33,932 bases of DNA from a virus, in the IMG/VR virus record IMGVR_UViG_3300001533_001962, positions 1 to 33,932 of that record. One strand, given 5' to 3'. Below, piece after piece: positions 1 through 7,122 of the stretch. Under the pieces are notes generated by a model. That model had not been told where the DNA came from and searched no databases. It worked only from the letters and a program-made list of their open reading frames with translations. The position numbers and the translations under genes are program-made. How positions within the stretch are numbered: the first letter of the stretch is position 1; each line of letters starts with the position of its first letter.

Positions 1-9
1 TTAAATAAA

Positions 10-126
10 ATGAGTACAGGAAATTTTTTAAACAAGAACGCAAATAAGGTCTTTGCTTGCCTAATGGGTTATGAAAGTGAAGACGAAGATGGGAACCCAT
101 TTAACAGATATTCATATCGAAGATAA
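10..126 (+). pseudogene. Short ORF, possible N-terminal piece of the next gene
   Basis: A 38-residue ORF starts MSTGNFLNKNANKVFACLMG and stops at 124-126. It looks like a natural phage protein start and resembles, from memory, a family of small phage proteins that begin MSTxNFxxKNASK. It overlaps the next ORF in another frame. Removing one T from the TTT run at 100-102 would join it to that ORF as ...DGNPLTDIHIEDNKV. So 10-349 may be one gene with a +1 frame disruption. The family resemblance is recollection, not a search result. Confidence 0.4.
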
Positions 127-349
127 TAAAGTAAAAATAGGGTATCATTCTTTTACAAACCATGAGGATGCCTTACAGGAATATAAAGAATGGGAATCTG
201 TTGATGATGAAACTCTTATGGCAGGAGATTCTAAATTCCAAATTTGGGAATGTGTAATTCCAAAAGGTTCATATTATTATGAAGGAACTTTTGAAGACTA
301 CAAAAAATGTTATGCAAGTGATTCAATATTAATACAAAAGCGAATATGA
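71..349 (+). CDS. Hypothetical protein, possibly the C-terminal part of a frameshifted gene
   Basis: A 92-residue soluble protein rich in acidic and aromatic residues, with no domain I can name. Its last four bases overlap the next start (ATGA at 346-349), so it belongs to the small-gene operon that follows. The segment GSYYYEGTFEDY resembles the GYYEG...DY stretch of a small phage protein family whose N-terminus resembles the overlapping ORF at 10-126. The true N-terminus may therefore lie at 10, with a frame disruption near 100. Taken alone, ATG at 71 is the longest start in this frame. Confidence 0.6.
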   Translation: MKVKTKMGTHLTDIHIEDNKVKIGYHSFTNHEDALQEYKEWESVDDETLMAGDSKFQIWECVIPKGSYYYEGTFEDYKKCYASDSILIQKRI

Positions 350-618
350 ATATATTAAGTAATAAGTGTTATATCGTTCAAGGGAATTGGTATGCACCAA
401 GACGTAAATTAAAAGAATATCCAAGTGTTCTTTTAGTATATTACACGGACCAAACAAGTTCCGCTGGTGATTGGACAGGAACTTTCATACAGGAAATTAA
501 TGGTCGAAGGTATCGTATTCCATTTTGGCAGGAAAATAATTTTCCTAAGCCGGGATTCACCTTATATACAGGTGATTATGTAAGAGAAAGAGAAATTGAA
601 AAATTTGAAGTGTTATGA
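346..618 (+). CDS. Hypothetical protein, 90 aa
   Basis: Unrecognised. The protein is rich in Tyr, Trp and Gly (for example DWTGTFIQEINGRRYRIPFW), which suggests a small beta-rich fold. It starts inside the stop of the preceding gene and its own stop overlaps the start of the next (615-618), so the three are translationally coupled. No signal peptide or membrane segment is visible. No function is proposed. Confidence 0.7.
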   Translation: MNILSNKCYIVQGNWYAPRRKLKEYPSVLLVYYTDQTSSAGDWTGTFIQEINGRRYRIPFWQENNFPKPGFTLYTGDYVREREIEKFEVL

Positions 619-848
619 AAAGTTTCCATTCTATAATTATAATCGCTTATATCATGGGTGTAGCTATAATATTAGCTATTGGAATACAAAACAATCACAC
701 AAAAGAAATGGAATATATGGAAGAAAGGTTTAATAAACTTGATTCCATTATGATTCACCGTTCCCAATTAGATTCCCTGTATTGGAATCACTTGGAAGAA
801 TGTGCTTTCGAGTTAAAGGATGATTTAATTTATAGTCAACATAACTAA
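615..848 (+). CDS. Small single-pass membrane protein
   Basis: 77 residues. Residues 5-23 (HSIIIIAYIMGVAIILAIG) form one strong hydrophobic segment, followed by a charged, probably helical tail. There is no lipobox and no clear signal peptidase site, so I read it as an N-terminally anchored protein. It overlaps the previous stop by four bases. Its role is unknown; a small accessory or superinfection-type protein is possible but only a guess. Confidence 0.65.
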   Translation: MKSFHSIIIIAYIMGVAIILAIGIQNNHTKEMEYMEERFNKLDSIMIHRSQLDSLYWNHLEECAFELKDDLIYSQHN

Positions 849-868
849 AAATAATAGCATGAACGCAA

Positions 869-2551
869 ATGTTGAAAGCTAAAAAGAGGGGTAAGAAGCT
901 GATATTGAAGTTTCCTACTAATAAAGGTATGCTGCGAATATTCAAAAACATTGAAGGATTCCAGTATAATATCTTTACAGAAACGGTAAAAATTCCATAT
1001 GACATTCAAAATGTGCAAATGTTAAAAAGTATGGGATTTACTTTAAGTAAGGAACTTGAACAGCAATACTATAAGGACTATGACCAACGAAATCCGATAA
1101 GCAGTATTCATGGAATTACTGAATTAGGATTGAAATTACTACCATTTCAAATGGAAGGTGTCAACTTTCTTGAAAAGAATAATGGTAATGCCTTAATAGC
1201 GGATGAAATGGGTTTGGGTAAGACTATTCAAACTCTGGCATGGCTGAAAGAACGAAAAGATATTCGGCCTGTATTAATAATTTGTCCAAGTTCCGTTAAA
1301 ATAAACTGGAAGCGTGAAATTAATAAATGGATACCTGATGCAAGTGTAACCATACTATCCGGTTTGACACCTTATTCTTTTCATAATACTGATTTTGTAA
1401 TAATAAATTACAGGTTGGTAAATGAGTGGTTTTATCCTTTGCTTGAAACACGTTTTAAGCAAATAATATTGGATGAGGCACACTACATTAAAAGTAGTAA
1501 GGCAAAACGCACAAAAACAATCAAAAGGCTTTCAAAAGCCACAGAAAGGATGATTTGCCTAACAGGTACACCAATAGAAAACAGACCCATAGACATTTAC
1601 AATATTGTAACTGTAATTGAACCCTTATTATTCCCAAATTATCAGTCTTTTTCGTTACGTTATTGTGATGCTAAAAAGACAAGGTTTGGCTGGGACCGGA
1701 CCGGTGCAAGTAATATAAAAGAACTACATGCAATTCTTACAAGAACAGTAATGATTCGGCGTAAGAAAAAAGACGTATTAAAAGAATTGCCACCAAAACA
1801 ATCAGAAAGAATAATACTTGAAATAAGCAACCGTGAACTTTACACTAAAGCTGAAAGAAGTTTAATAGAATACCTTGACCAAAAATTTAGTGATACAGAA
1901 AAGGATATTGAAGAAAAATTAAAAGCCGAAGGAATTGAAGGTGTTAAAGTCAGCATGGAAGAAATAAAGACCCAAAAAATAAGAAGTGCTATGCGTGCGC
2001 CAACTCTGGTTAAGCTGGGTGCATTACGTCAACTTGCAGCAAAAGGAAAGTTAAAACAAACTATTGATTGGATTCAGGACTTTCTTGATGAAAGTGATGA
2101 AAAACTTGTTGTGTTTGCTGAACATACTGCAATAATAGAGAAAGTAACCGAACATTTTAAAGATGTTGCTGTAAGAGTTGACGGTAAAGTAACCGGTAAT
2201 AGAAGACAACAGGCAATAGACCAATTTAAAGATAATCCTAAAATACGATTATTTGTAGGGAATATAAAAGCTGCTGGGGTAGGAATATCATTAACAGCTG
2301 CTTCAAATATAATTGTACTTGAATATGATTGGAACCCCGGACCACTTGCACAAGCTATTGACAGGGTACATAGAATAACTCAAACAAAACAAGTTACAGT
2401 CTGGTATTTAATAGCAGAAAACACTATTGAAGAAAAAATACTTGACTTAGTGTTGCATAAACAAAGAACAACAGATAAAATATTGGATGGTAGGGTAAGC
2501 AATGAAACAAGTATATTGACAGAAATAATTAAAAGTTATAGGAGGAAATAG
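869..2551 (+). CDS. SNF2-family DNA helicase/translocase
   Basis: 560-residue superfamily 2 ATPase of the SNF2 type, which moves on double-stranded DNA without classical unwinding. Visible motifs in order: Walker A DEMGLGKT at residues 112-119, motif II DEAH at 202-205, motif III LTGTPIENRP, and C-terminal motifs SLTAASNIIVLEYDWNP and QAIDRVHRITQTKQVTVW. About 90 residues precede motif I; their layout recalls the HARP-like part of SMARCAL1-type annealing helicases, which is inference. Phages use such enzymes in recombination and fork restart, and this window also carries RecA, RuvC and Rad50/Mre11 genes. The start follows the previous stop by 20 nt; an upstream ATG at 860 in another frame ends after seven codons. 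Confidence 0.93.
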   Translation: MLKAKKRGKKLILKFPTNKGMLRIFKNIEGFQYNIFTETVKIPYDIQNVQMLKSMGFTLSKELEQQYYKDYDQRNPISSIHGITELGLKLLPFQMEGVNFLEKNNGNALIADEMGLGKTIQTLAWLKERKDIRPVLIICPSSVKINWKREINKWIPDASVTILSGLTPYSFHNTDFVIINYRLVNEWFYPLLETRFKQIILDEAHYIKSSKAKRTKTIKRLSKATERMICLTGTPIENRPIDIYNIVTVIEPLLFPNYQSFSLRYCDAKKTRFGWDRTGASNIKELHAILTRTVMIRRKKKDVLKELPPKQSERIILEISNRELYTKAERSLIEYLDQKFSDTEKDIEEKLKAEGIEGVKVSMEEIKTQKIRSAMRAPTLVKLGALRQLAAKGKLKQTIDWIQDFLDESDEKLVVFAEHTAIIEKVTEHFKDVAVRVDGKVTGNRRQQAIDQFKDNPKIRLFVGNIKAAGVGISLTAASNIIVLEYDWNPGPLAQAIDRVHRITQTKQVTVWYLIAENTIEEKILDLVLHKQRTTDKILDGRVSNETSILTEIIKSYRRK

Positions 2552-2553
2552 CT

Positions 2554-2796
2554 ATGAGAACAGATGAAGAAATATTAAAGACTTTTGATGAAAATTACCC
2601 TGAGTTCAAATGGTTTATTAAAAAATACTTTGGACAAAATGGGTGTGAAATAATAGAAAAAGTTAGGAAGGAAAACAGAGCAAGGGACTTACTCTATTAC
2701 CTTAACAAAGTATGGTTTTCATTGCCTGATGAATTATTCAATATAATCAGTAACCCAAAAGGTTATAGAGAACTATTACAAGTACTAGAAGAATAG
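2554..2796 (+). CDS. Hypothetical protein, 80 aa
   Basis: Unrecognised small acidic protein with predicted helices (DEEILKTFDENYPEF, CEIIEKVRKENRARDLLYYL). It is one of the few + strand genes here with a full Shine-Dalgarno core, AGGAGG about 9 nt before ATG 2554, placed inside the end of the helicase gene. That suggests strong or independent translation. The gene lies between the helicase and a winged-helix-like gene. Confidence 0.7.
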   Translation: MRTDEEILKTFDENYPEFKWFIKKYFGQNGCEIIEKVRKENRARDLLYYLNKVWFSLPDELFNIISNPKGYRELLQVLEE

Positions 2797-2807
2797 GGGG
2801 TGGAATT

Positions 2808-3098
2808 ATGAAAAGAGAATTAGAGTACAAACCTCAAAAAAGAGGGTTTCCATACAAAATATTGAAAAATTTGTATGAGAATGGTGAATCAGCTGAATGG
2901 CTGCTACGTGAAGAAATTGGTATTGATGATTGGTATGCTTCAAAAGGTATGATTTATATGGACCGAGCAGAAGCATCATTCTACAATATAATTAGAGACT
3001 TACTAAAAAGAGAATTAATAGTAATTACAGATGAAGGTTATGAATTAACTAAATCTGGTAAAGAATTAGGTGATATATTATTCAAAAACAAAAAATAA
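2808..3098 (+). CDS. Possible winged-helix small protein
   Basis: 96 residues. The C-terminal half, AEASFYNIIRDLLKRELIVITDEGYELTKSGKELGDIL, has the helix, beta-hairpin and TxxGxEL look of a winged-helix domain, so DNA binding is possible. The N-terminal half (ILKNLYENGESAEWLLREEIGID) fits the first helices of such a fold. A purine-rich GGGGGTGG sits just before ATG 2808. The stop is directly followed by the primase ATG, so the two are probably coupled. The fold call is by eye only. Confidence 0.65.
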   Translation: MKRELEYKPQKRGFPYKILKNLYENGESAEWLLREEIGIDDWYASKGMIYMDRAEASFYNIIRDLLKRELIVITDEGYELTKSGKELGDILFKNKK

Positions 3099-4004
3099 AT
3101 GGATATAATAAGATTGTATAACGATTTCAGTATAGAAATTGCACCAGAAAGTCATAAACATTCAAGACCAGGATGGGTTAATACAGAATGTCCATATCCA
3201 AATTGTAGGGGAAATCCCGGCTTTCATTTAGGTTGGAATGAACAGGAAGAATATTTCTTTTGCTGGCGTTGCGGTTGGCATCCACCAGCCAAAACAATTT
3301 CATTATTACTAAATGTTTCTGAATCCAATGCAATGGATTTAATGAAACAATATGGTGTTAATAGAACGTTTGTAAAAGCCAAACAGAAGGATAAAAAAGA
3401 GTTCAAACCCCCCAGCTTAATGGAGGATTTAACAACTGCTCATAGGAATTACCTAAATAGAAGGCATTTTGACAGCCATAAACTTGAAAAGTTGTATAAT
3501 ATAAAAGGAACCGGTCCGGTTAGCCTGTTAGATAAAATAAATTACAGGCACAGGATTATAATACCTTATTACTGGAATGGTCAAATAGTTTCATTTGACA
3601 GCCGGGATATTACAGGGAGAGCAAATAATAAGTACATGGCCTGTCCGGAGGACAGAGAAATAATACCAAGAAAATCAATAATATATGGGTTGCAGGAATA
3701 TTGGGAAGACGTTGGTATTTGTGTTGAAGGTCCTACTGATGTATGGCGTCTTGGAAAACATGCGTTTGCAGTAAGTGGTATTCAATACACTTATGCTCAA
3801 GTGAAATTAATTTCACAAATATTTAAACGTGTGTGGGTTGTATTTGACCCTGAACCACAGGCACAAAGACAGGCAAATAAATTGGTAGCAGAACTTAGGT
3901 TTCGGGGTGTGGAAGCAAATAATATTATTCTTGATGCTGGAAAAGACCCAGGAAGCCTTACACAAAAAGAAGCAGATAATTTAGTTAGTAAACTTTTAAA
4001 TTAA
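3099..4004 (+). CDS. DNA primase, CHC2 zinc finger plus TOPRIM
   Basis: 301 residues, shorter than cellular DnaG because no helicase-interaction domain is visible. The zinc-binding head is C31-x4-C36 ... C55-x2-C58 (ECPYPNCRG, FFCWRCGW), which recognises template DNA in this family. The TOPRIM domain carries the catalytic glutamate E210 in GICVEGPTDVWR and an acidic pair D250-P-E252 in VVFDPEPQ, where DxD is usual. It would make RNA primers for lagging-strand synthesis with the DnaB-like helicase encoded at 7123-8661. The ATG immediately follows the previous stop. Confidence 0.9.
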   Translation: MDIIRLYNDFSIEIAPESHKHSRPGWVNTECPYPNCRGNPGFHLGWNEQEEYFFCWRCGWHPPAKTISLLLNVSESNAMDLMKQYGVNRTFVKAKQKDKKEFKPPSLMEDLTTAHRNYLNRRHFDSHKLEKLYNIKGTGPVSLLDKINYRHRIIIPYYWNGQIVSFDSRDITGRANNKYMACPEDREIIPRKSIIYGLQEYWEDVGICVEGPTDVWRLGKHAFAVSGIQYTYAQVKLISQIFKRVWVVFDPEPQAQRQANKLVAELRFRGVEANNIILDAGKDPGSLTQKEADNLVSKLLN

Positions 4005-4011
4005 AAAGATT

Positions 4012-4250
4012 ATGAAAAAAGACAACATTGTATTATCAAAAGAATTAGACGCTTTTTTACAAAAAAAGGCGTAAAAAGTGAATTTATTAATAATGTAATA
4101 AATCACGGTGGGTTCAATTTAACAGACAATGTGGTATTTCTTAGAAATATGGCCGAAGGATTTAGCTGGTCAAAATCACCAGAAGGTCCCGCATTTTGGG
4201 CTGTTTTACACAATCAATTTTATAACACTATGGGATATAAAATATGGTAA
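4012..4250 (+). pseudogene. Frameshifted paralogue of the gene at 4708-4935
   Basis: Frame one encodes MKKDNIVLSKELDAFLQKKA then stops at 4074. Frame -1 continues as GVKSEFINNVINHGG ... GFSWSKSPEGPAFWAVLHNQF and stops at 4250. The joined product (about 79 aa) aligns from end to end with the 75-aa protein at 4708-4935: VILSKELEKFL, RFIKNVEKN, AFIWMLTPEGHLFW. The break lies exactly in A-AAA-AAG (4062-4068), a classic -1 slippery heptamer, with the zero-frame stop four bases later. It can be a programmed frameshift, a lost A in the run, or decay. The last seven bases overlap the next start. Confidence 0.7.
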
Positions 4251-4711
4251 GTAAAATTCATTCAACCGAAGAAAAGGAAATAGACCTAAACAGAAAATAT
4301 TACAAGTCTGGACACCCTAATGGTAAACCACACGGTTTATGGTATGATATTAATGGTGAATGGAAACATTGGTGTGAAGATGAAGAATTTGAAGGTATTT
4401 ATAAAAATAATTTTGAATTAGAAATTGATACAACTCAAATTCTAATAATAGAAAATTATTCAGAATTGTTAAGTTTTCACAACAAATATTCTGTTCCGGG
4501 TAAACATTCATATGGTATATTTACTGCAAGGTATAATTCAATAGATTGGCAAGCAGTAAGAAGTAGATATAAAGGTATTGAAATAAGAAATTTTAATAGA
4601 ATAAAATATACTGAAAGTAATGGAGATTACCCTATGTGGTTCTATGGTTGGGACGTTAGTAGTGGTTGTATCTGGGATTTAAGTTGTATAACAAAAGTAA
4701 AAAAATTATGA
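4244..4711 (+). CDS. Hypothetical protein, 155 aa
   Basis: Unrecognised protein rich in Trp, Tyr and Gly. The segment YYKSGHPNGKPHGLWYDINGEW looks like one or two MORN-like strand pairs (xG.xxG.W), and the C-terminus (FYGWDVSSGCIWDLSCI) is aromatic. It sits between two paralogous small genes, overlapping the upstream one by seven bases and the downstream one by four (ATG 4708, stop 4709-4711). That arrangement suggests a local duplication unit. No catalytic motif is seen. Confidence 0.7.
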   Translation: MVSKIHSTEEKEIDLNRKYYKSGHPNGKPHGLWYDINGEWKHWCEDEEFEGIYKNNFELEIDTTQILIIENYSELLSFHNKYSVPGKHSYGIFTARYNSIDWQAVRSRYKGIEIRNFNRIKYTESNGDYPMWFYGWDVSSGCIWDLSCITKVKKL

Positions 4712-4935
4712 AAGTTATTTTGAGTAAAGAATTAGAAAAATTTCTAAAAGACAACAGTCTTTATGAAAGGTTTATTAAAAATGTAGAAAAAAATTCTTTT
4801 AAATCAAGGGATTACTACATTGAACTTAACAGTATTCATAAAGCCTTTATATGGATGCTAACACCAGAAGGTCATTTATTCTGGAGTGCGTTTAATAGTA
4901 TATTTGAACAATTAAAAAAAGAAAAAGAATCATGA
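4708..4935 (+). CDS. Small protein with LSKELxxFL / TPEGxxFW motifs
   Basis: 75 residues, MKVILSKELEKFLKDNS to the end. I chose ATG 4708 because it overlaps the previous stop in the usual ATGA style and because homology with the gene at 4012 begins here; a longer in-frame start at 4666 adds residues with no counterpart. The motifs VILSKELxxFL and SPEG/TPEGxxFW are shared with that paralogue. Function unknown. The stop overlaps the next ATG (4932). Confidence 0.75.
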   Translation: MKVILSKELEKFLKDNSLYERFIKNVEKNSFKSRDYYIELNSIHKAFIWMLTPEGHLFWSAFNSIFEQLKKEKES

Positions 4936-5309
4936 AAGATTTTGTAAGTATTGAAATGAAAGTTTGCCCGATATGTGGAGTAAAACATGACGTGGGTGTA
5001 ATGTTGGACAAGAGATTGAAAAAGAGTATGGAAAGAGAAACAGTTACAGGTTATGAATTTTGTAATGACTGTAAAGAAAAAATTGATGCTGGTTACATAG
5101 CATTAATAGCAATTGACCCTAATAAATCTAATACAGAGGGGGAAACAGTAAAATTTATAGGAGCATATCGGACAGGACAGATAGCATTTGTCAAAAAGAG
5201 AGTCATAAACCAGATGTTTACAATATCTAATAAGCAAATGAAGGATGGTTTTATTTTTGTGGAGCAAGATATAATCACACAACTTGAAAACCTCACAAAA
5301 AATAATTAA
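4932..5309 (+). CDS. Small zinc-ribbon-like protein
   Basis: 125 residues with two CxxC pairs, C12-P-I-C15 and C44-N-D-C47, the spacing of a zinc ribbon. The rest is a soluble mixed domain without known motifs. It is the last gene before the 273-nt structured gap at 5310-5582, so it ends the first + strand operon. Nucleic acid binding or protein binding by the ribbon is likely in general, but no specific job can be assigned. Confidence 0.75.
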   Translation: MKDFVSIEMKVCPICGVKHDVGVMLDKRLKKSMERETVTGYEFCNDCKEKIDAGYIALIAIDPNKSNTEGETVKFIGAYRTGQIAFVKKRVINQMFTISNKQMKDGFIFVEQDIITQLENLTKNN

Positions 5310-5339
5310 TAAATTATTTGAAAAAACTTATCACAAAAA

Positions 5340-5383
5340 CAAATAAAACTAATTAATTTATATAAATTAATTAGTTTTATTTG
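5340..5383. repeat. 44-nt perfect palindrome
   Basis: Bases 5340-5383 equal their own reverse complement over all 44 positions, with no loop (centre at 5361/5362). The composition is almost all A/T. The first mismatch on each side is 5339/5384. It begins 30 nt after the end of the zinc-ribbon gene and its right edge supplies the TTTG of a promoter. It could act as a bidirectional terminator, a cruciform or operator, or part of a replication control region. Confidence 0.9.
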
Positions 5384-5411
5384 CAAATATTAATTATTTA
5401 TTTTAAATTTG
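5380..5411 (+). promoter_or_regulatory. Bacteroidota-type promoter for the replication-start operon
   Basis: TTTG at 5380-5383, a 20-nt spacer, then TAAATTTG at 5404-5411. This matches the Bacteroidota -33/-7 consensus (TTTG, about 19-20 nt, TAnnTTTG). Transcription would start near 5418 and leave a leader of about 165 nt that contains two hairpins before the ATG at 5583. The -33 element lies within the palindrome, so a protein bound to the palindrome would compete with the polymerase. Confidence 0.65.
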
Positions 5412-5443
5412 CTGGTTAAGTTGTTTTATTTAACATAGAATCT

Positions 5444-5473
5444 ATTCATTTTTATGTGCTGATGAAAATGAAT
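5444..5473 (+). repeat. Leader hairpin, 12-bp arms
   Basis: Arms 5444-5455 (ATTCATTTTTAT) and 5462-5473 (ATGAAAATGAAT) pair at 11 of 12 positions around the loop GTGCTG. It lies in the leader between the predicted promoter and the replisome organiser gene. Its role is unknown; it could affect RNA stability or translation, or belong to the control region. Confidence 0.55.
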
Positions 5474-5507
5474 CCTATTCGTTTCGATTGTTTAAGTTTG
5501 ACATAGC

Positions 5508-5560
5508 AAAGTAAAGAGAGGAGTAGAGGCAGCACACTCGAAACTCTTTTTACTTTTTTT
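5508..5560 (+). terminator. Terminator-like hairpin before the replisome organiser gene
   Basis: Left arm 5508-5518 (AAAGTAAAGAG) pairs with 5544-5548 (CTCTT) plus 5551-5556 (TACTTT), with a two-base TT bulge, and is followed by a run of T to 5560. This has the shape of an intrinsic terminator or attenuator. It would lie in the leader of the gene at 5583 and could limit read-through. The loop is long (25 nt), so confidence is moderate. Confidence 0.4.
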
Positions 5561-5582
5561 ATCTGTATTAATTCAAAAAAAT

Positions 5583-6443
5583 ATGTACGGTGATATTAGA
5601 ACTCAGATAATTTCCACCTTATCCAAAGATTCCTTTTGGATGATAAACAAAAAATTAACATTGATACTTGGGATTGAAACAGCTTTACTCACAAGTGAGC
5701 TGATTTCAAAAGATTTTTATTATTCCGAAAAAAATGAGGAATATAATGGTTGGTTTTATCATACCAATAAAAGAATCGAAGAAAATACAACTCTCACAAG
5801 ACACAAACAAGAACGCTGTATTAGTATCTTAAAAGATTTCAAATTAATTTCAACCAAACGAAAAGGCAACCCTGCGAAGCGATTTTTTAAAATTCACTAT
5901 AATAATTATGAAACCCTACTAAGAACAGGTGTTCCCCAGATAGTAAAAAAACGGCAACAAGAGTGTAAAGAATTTACAGACAAGAGTGTAAAGAATTTAC
6001 ACTCTCATATTATTATAAATAATAATATAAATAATAACAAAGGTAATAATAACATAGTGGCACAAAAAATTGTGCCACGAAAAAATGACAAGAATAAATG
6101 TTATTTACCATTAGCTAAAAATTTGGGTGAAATAATAACTACCAAAAAGAATATTAAAATTAATAGCCAAAAATTGAACAGTTGGGTGAATTCTATTCGA
6201 TTGCTGGTTGAAACCGATGGTGTTCAATTAAGGCGTGTAAAAAAAGCATTACGTTGGTACAGGTTCCATTCCGAAGATGAATATGTACCTGTTATTGAAA
6301 GTGGTAAAACTCTACGTGAAAAGTTTATTAGGCTTGAAAATGCTATTGAGCGTAGTAAAAATATAATAACTACCAAAAATGTTAATAAAACAGGGTTCGT
6401 AGGTAAAAACAAACTGAACTATAAAAAACCAGAAGTTAAATGA
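5583..6443 (+). CDS. Replisome organiser / replication initiator, winged-helix and DnaD-like
   Basis: 286 residues. The N-terminal 1-115 region (NGWFYHTNKRIEENTTLTRHKQERCISILKDFKLISTKRKG) is a winged-helix domain of the kind found in phage replisome organisers. Residues 125-165 are a low-complexity Asn/Ile/Lys linker. The C-terminal part (LNSWVNSIRLLV, VKKALRWYRFHSED, GKTLREKFIRLENAIE) has the W...LR.KF..L pattern of DnaD-like or helicase-loader-binding domains. It would bind the origin and recruit the loader encoded next (ATGA overlap at 6440). The linker DNA holds iteron-like repeats, an arrangement like lambda O. The start is the first ATG after the leader. Confidence 0.8.
   Translation: MYGDIRTQIISTLSKDSFWMINKKLTLILGIETALLTSELISKDFYYSEKNEEYNGWFYHTNKRIEENTTLTRHKQERCISILKDFKLISTKRKGNPAKRFFKIHYNNYETLLRTGVPQIVKKRQQECKEFTDKSVKNLHSHIIINNNINNNKGNNNIVAQKIVPRKNDKNKCYLPLAKNLGEIITTKKNIKINSQKLNSWVNSIRLLVETDGVQLRRVKKALRWYRFHSEDEYVPVIESGKTLREKFIRLENAIERSKNIITTKNVNKTGFVGKNKLNYKKPEVK
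5957..6078. other. Candidate replication origin inside the initiator gene
   Basis: Two 22-bp identical direct repeats at 5957-5978 and 5980-6001 have a 23-bp period, about two helical turns. Each contains the dyad TGTAAA-GAA-TTTACA. In the second copy the dyad extends to GAGTGTAAA/TTTACACTC (5984-6004). They are followed by an almost pure A/T tract (6005-6056) and a 9-bp hairpin GTGGCACAA-AAAA-TTGTGCCAC (6057-6078). Iterons beside an AT-rich unwinding tract in the linker of an initiator gene is the lambda-type origin plan. The elements are seen; origin function is inferred. Confidence 0.6.
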
Positions 6444-6988
6444 GAACAGTAGAAAGATGGGACAAAAAAATTAAACCAAACATAATTAAAGAAGTATTTA
6501 CCCCAAGAATTGCACATGATTTAGAAACCCTTAATATTGGTGAATATGATGGTGATGTTGTAAACACTTTTATATTTGGTGAAGTTGAAACCGGAAAAAC
6601 AATAATGGCCGCCCAAATGATGTTAAAGTTTAAAAAAGATGACTACGTAAACAATACAGGAAAAGTTGCAGTATTTGAAAACTTTTCTGAATTACTCGTT
6701 CAAATACGTTCAGCTTATAATAGTCATGTTGTTACTGAGGATACTGTCTTAGCAAGATATATGTTTTGTGATTTGTTGGTGCTTGACGACTTTTTTAGCA
6801 TACGTCCTACCGACTGGGTTTTAGAAATTGTTTACAGATTAATAAACTACCGATATGAAAATTTAAAAACCACGATAATAACAAGTAATAATAGTTTGGA
6901 AGAGATTGAGGAAAAAATAGGGGACCAGAGAATAACCTCAAGAATAAATAGAATGTGTAATTTGGTTAAAAAGGTAAAAACATTTTAG
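6440..6988 (+). CDS. DnaC-like AAA+ helicase loader
   Basis: 182 residues, a compact AAA+ ATPase. Walker A is G47-EVET-GKT54 (GxxxxGKT, with acidic residues where DnaC has small ones), Walker B is LLVLDDFF ending near residue 119, and TTIITSNNS is a sensor-1-like strand. The arginine-containing end QRITSRINRMC fits the DnaC/IstB group. It would load the DnaB-like ring helicase (7123-8661) at DNA bound by the upstream organiser. The gene overlaps the organiser by four bases. Confidence 0.88.
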   Translation: MRTVERWDKKIKPNIIKEVFTPRIAHDLETLNIGEYDGDVVNTFIFGEVETGKTIMAAQMMLKFKKDDYVNNTGKVAVFENFSELLVQIRSAYNSHVVTEDTVLARYMFCDLLVLDDFFSIRPTDWVLEIVYRLINYRYENLKTTIITSNNSLEEIEEKIGDQRITSRINRMCNLVKKVKTF

Positions 6989-7122
6989 CTAAATTACTTT
7001 TTTTGGCCTTGTTTCTTTTTGTTTTAGCCATTTAAACCAAAAAAACAGGCAACCGTACCAAAATAATATAAAAGTGGCTTAAAAACGTTTGAAATGCAAA
7101 TTCAATTTATAGGTAACAAAAT

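Noticed and set aside
6989-7122. Promoter or terminator in the gap before the DnaB-like gene
   Set aside because: TTTG boxes are present but no TAnnTTTG lies 19-20 nt downstream, and GGCC/GGCAA pairings are imperfect; nothing reliable seen.
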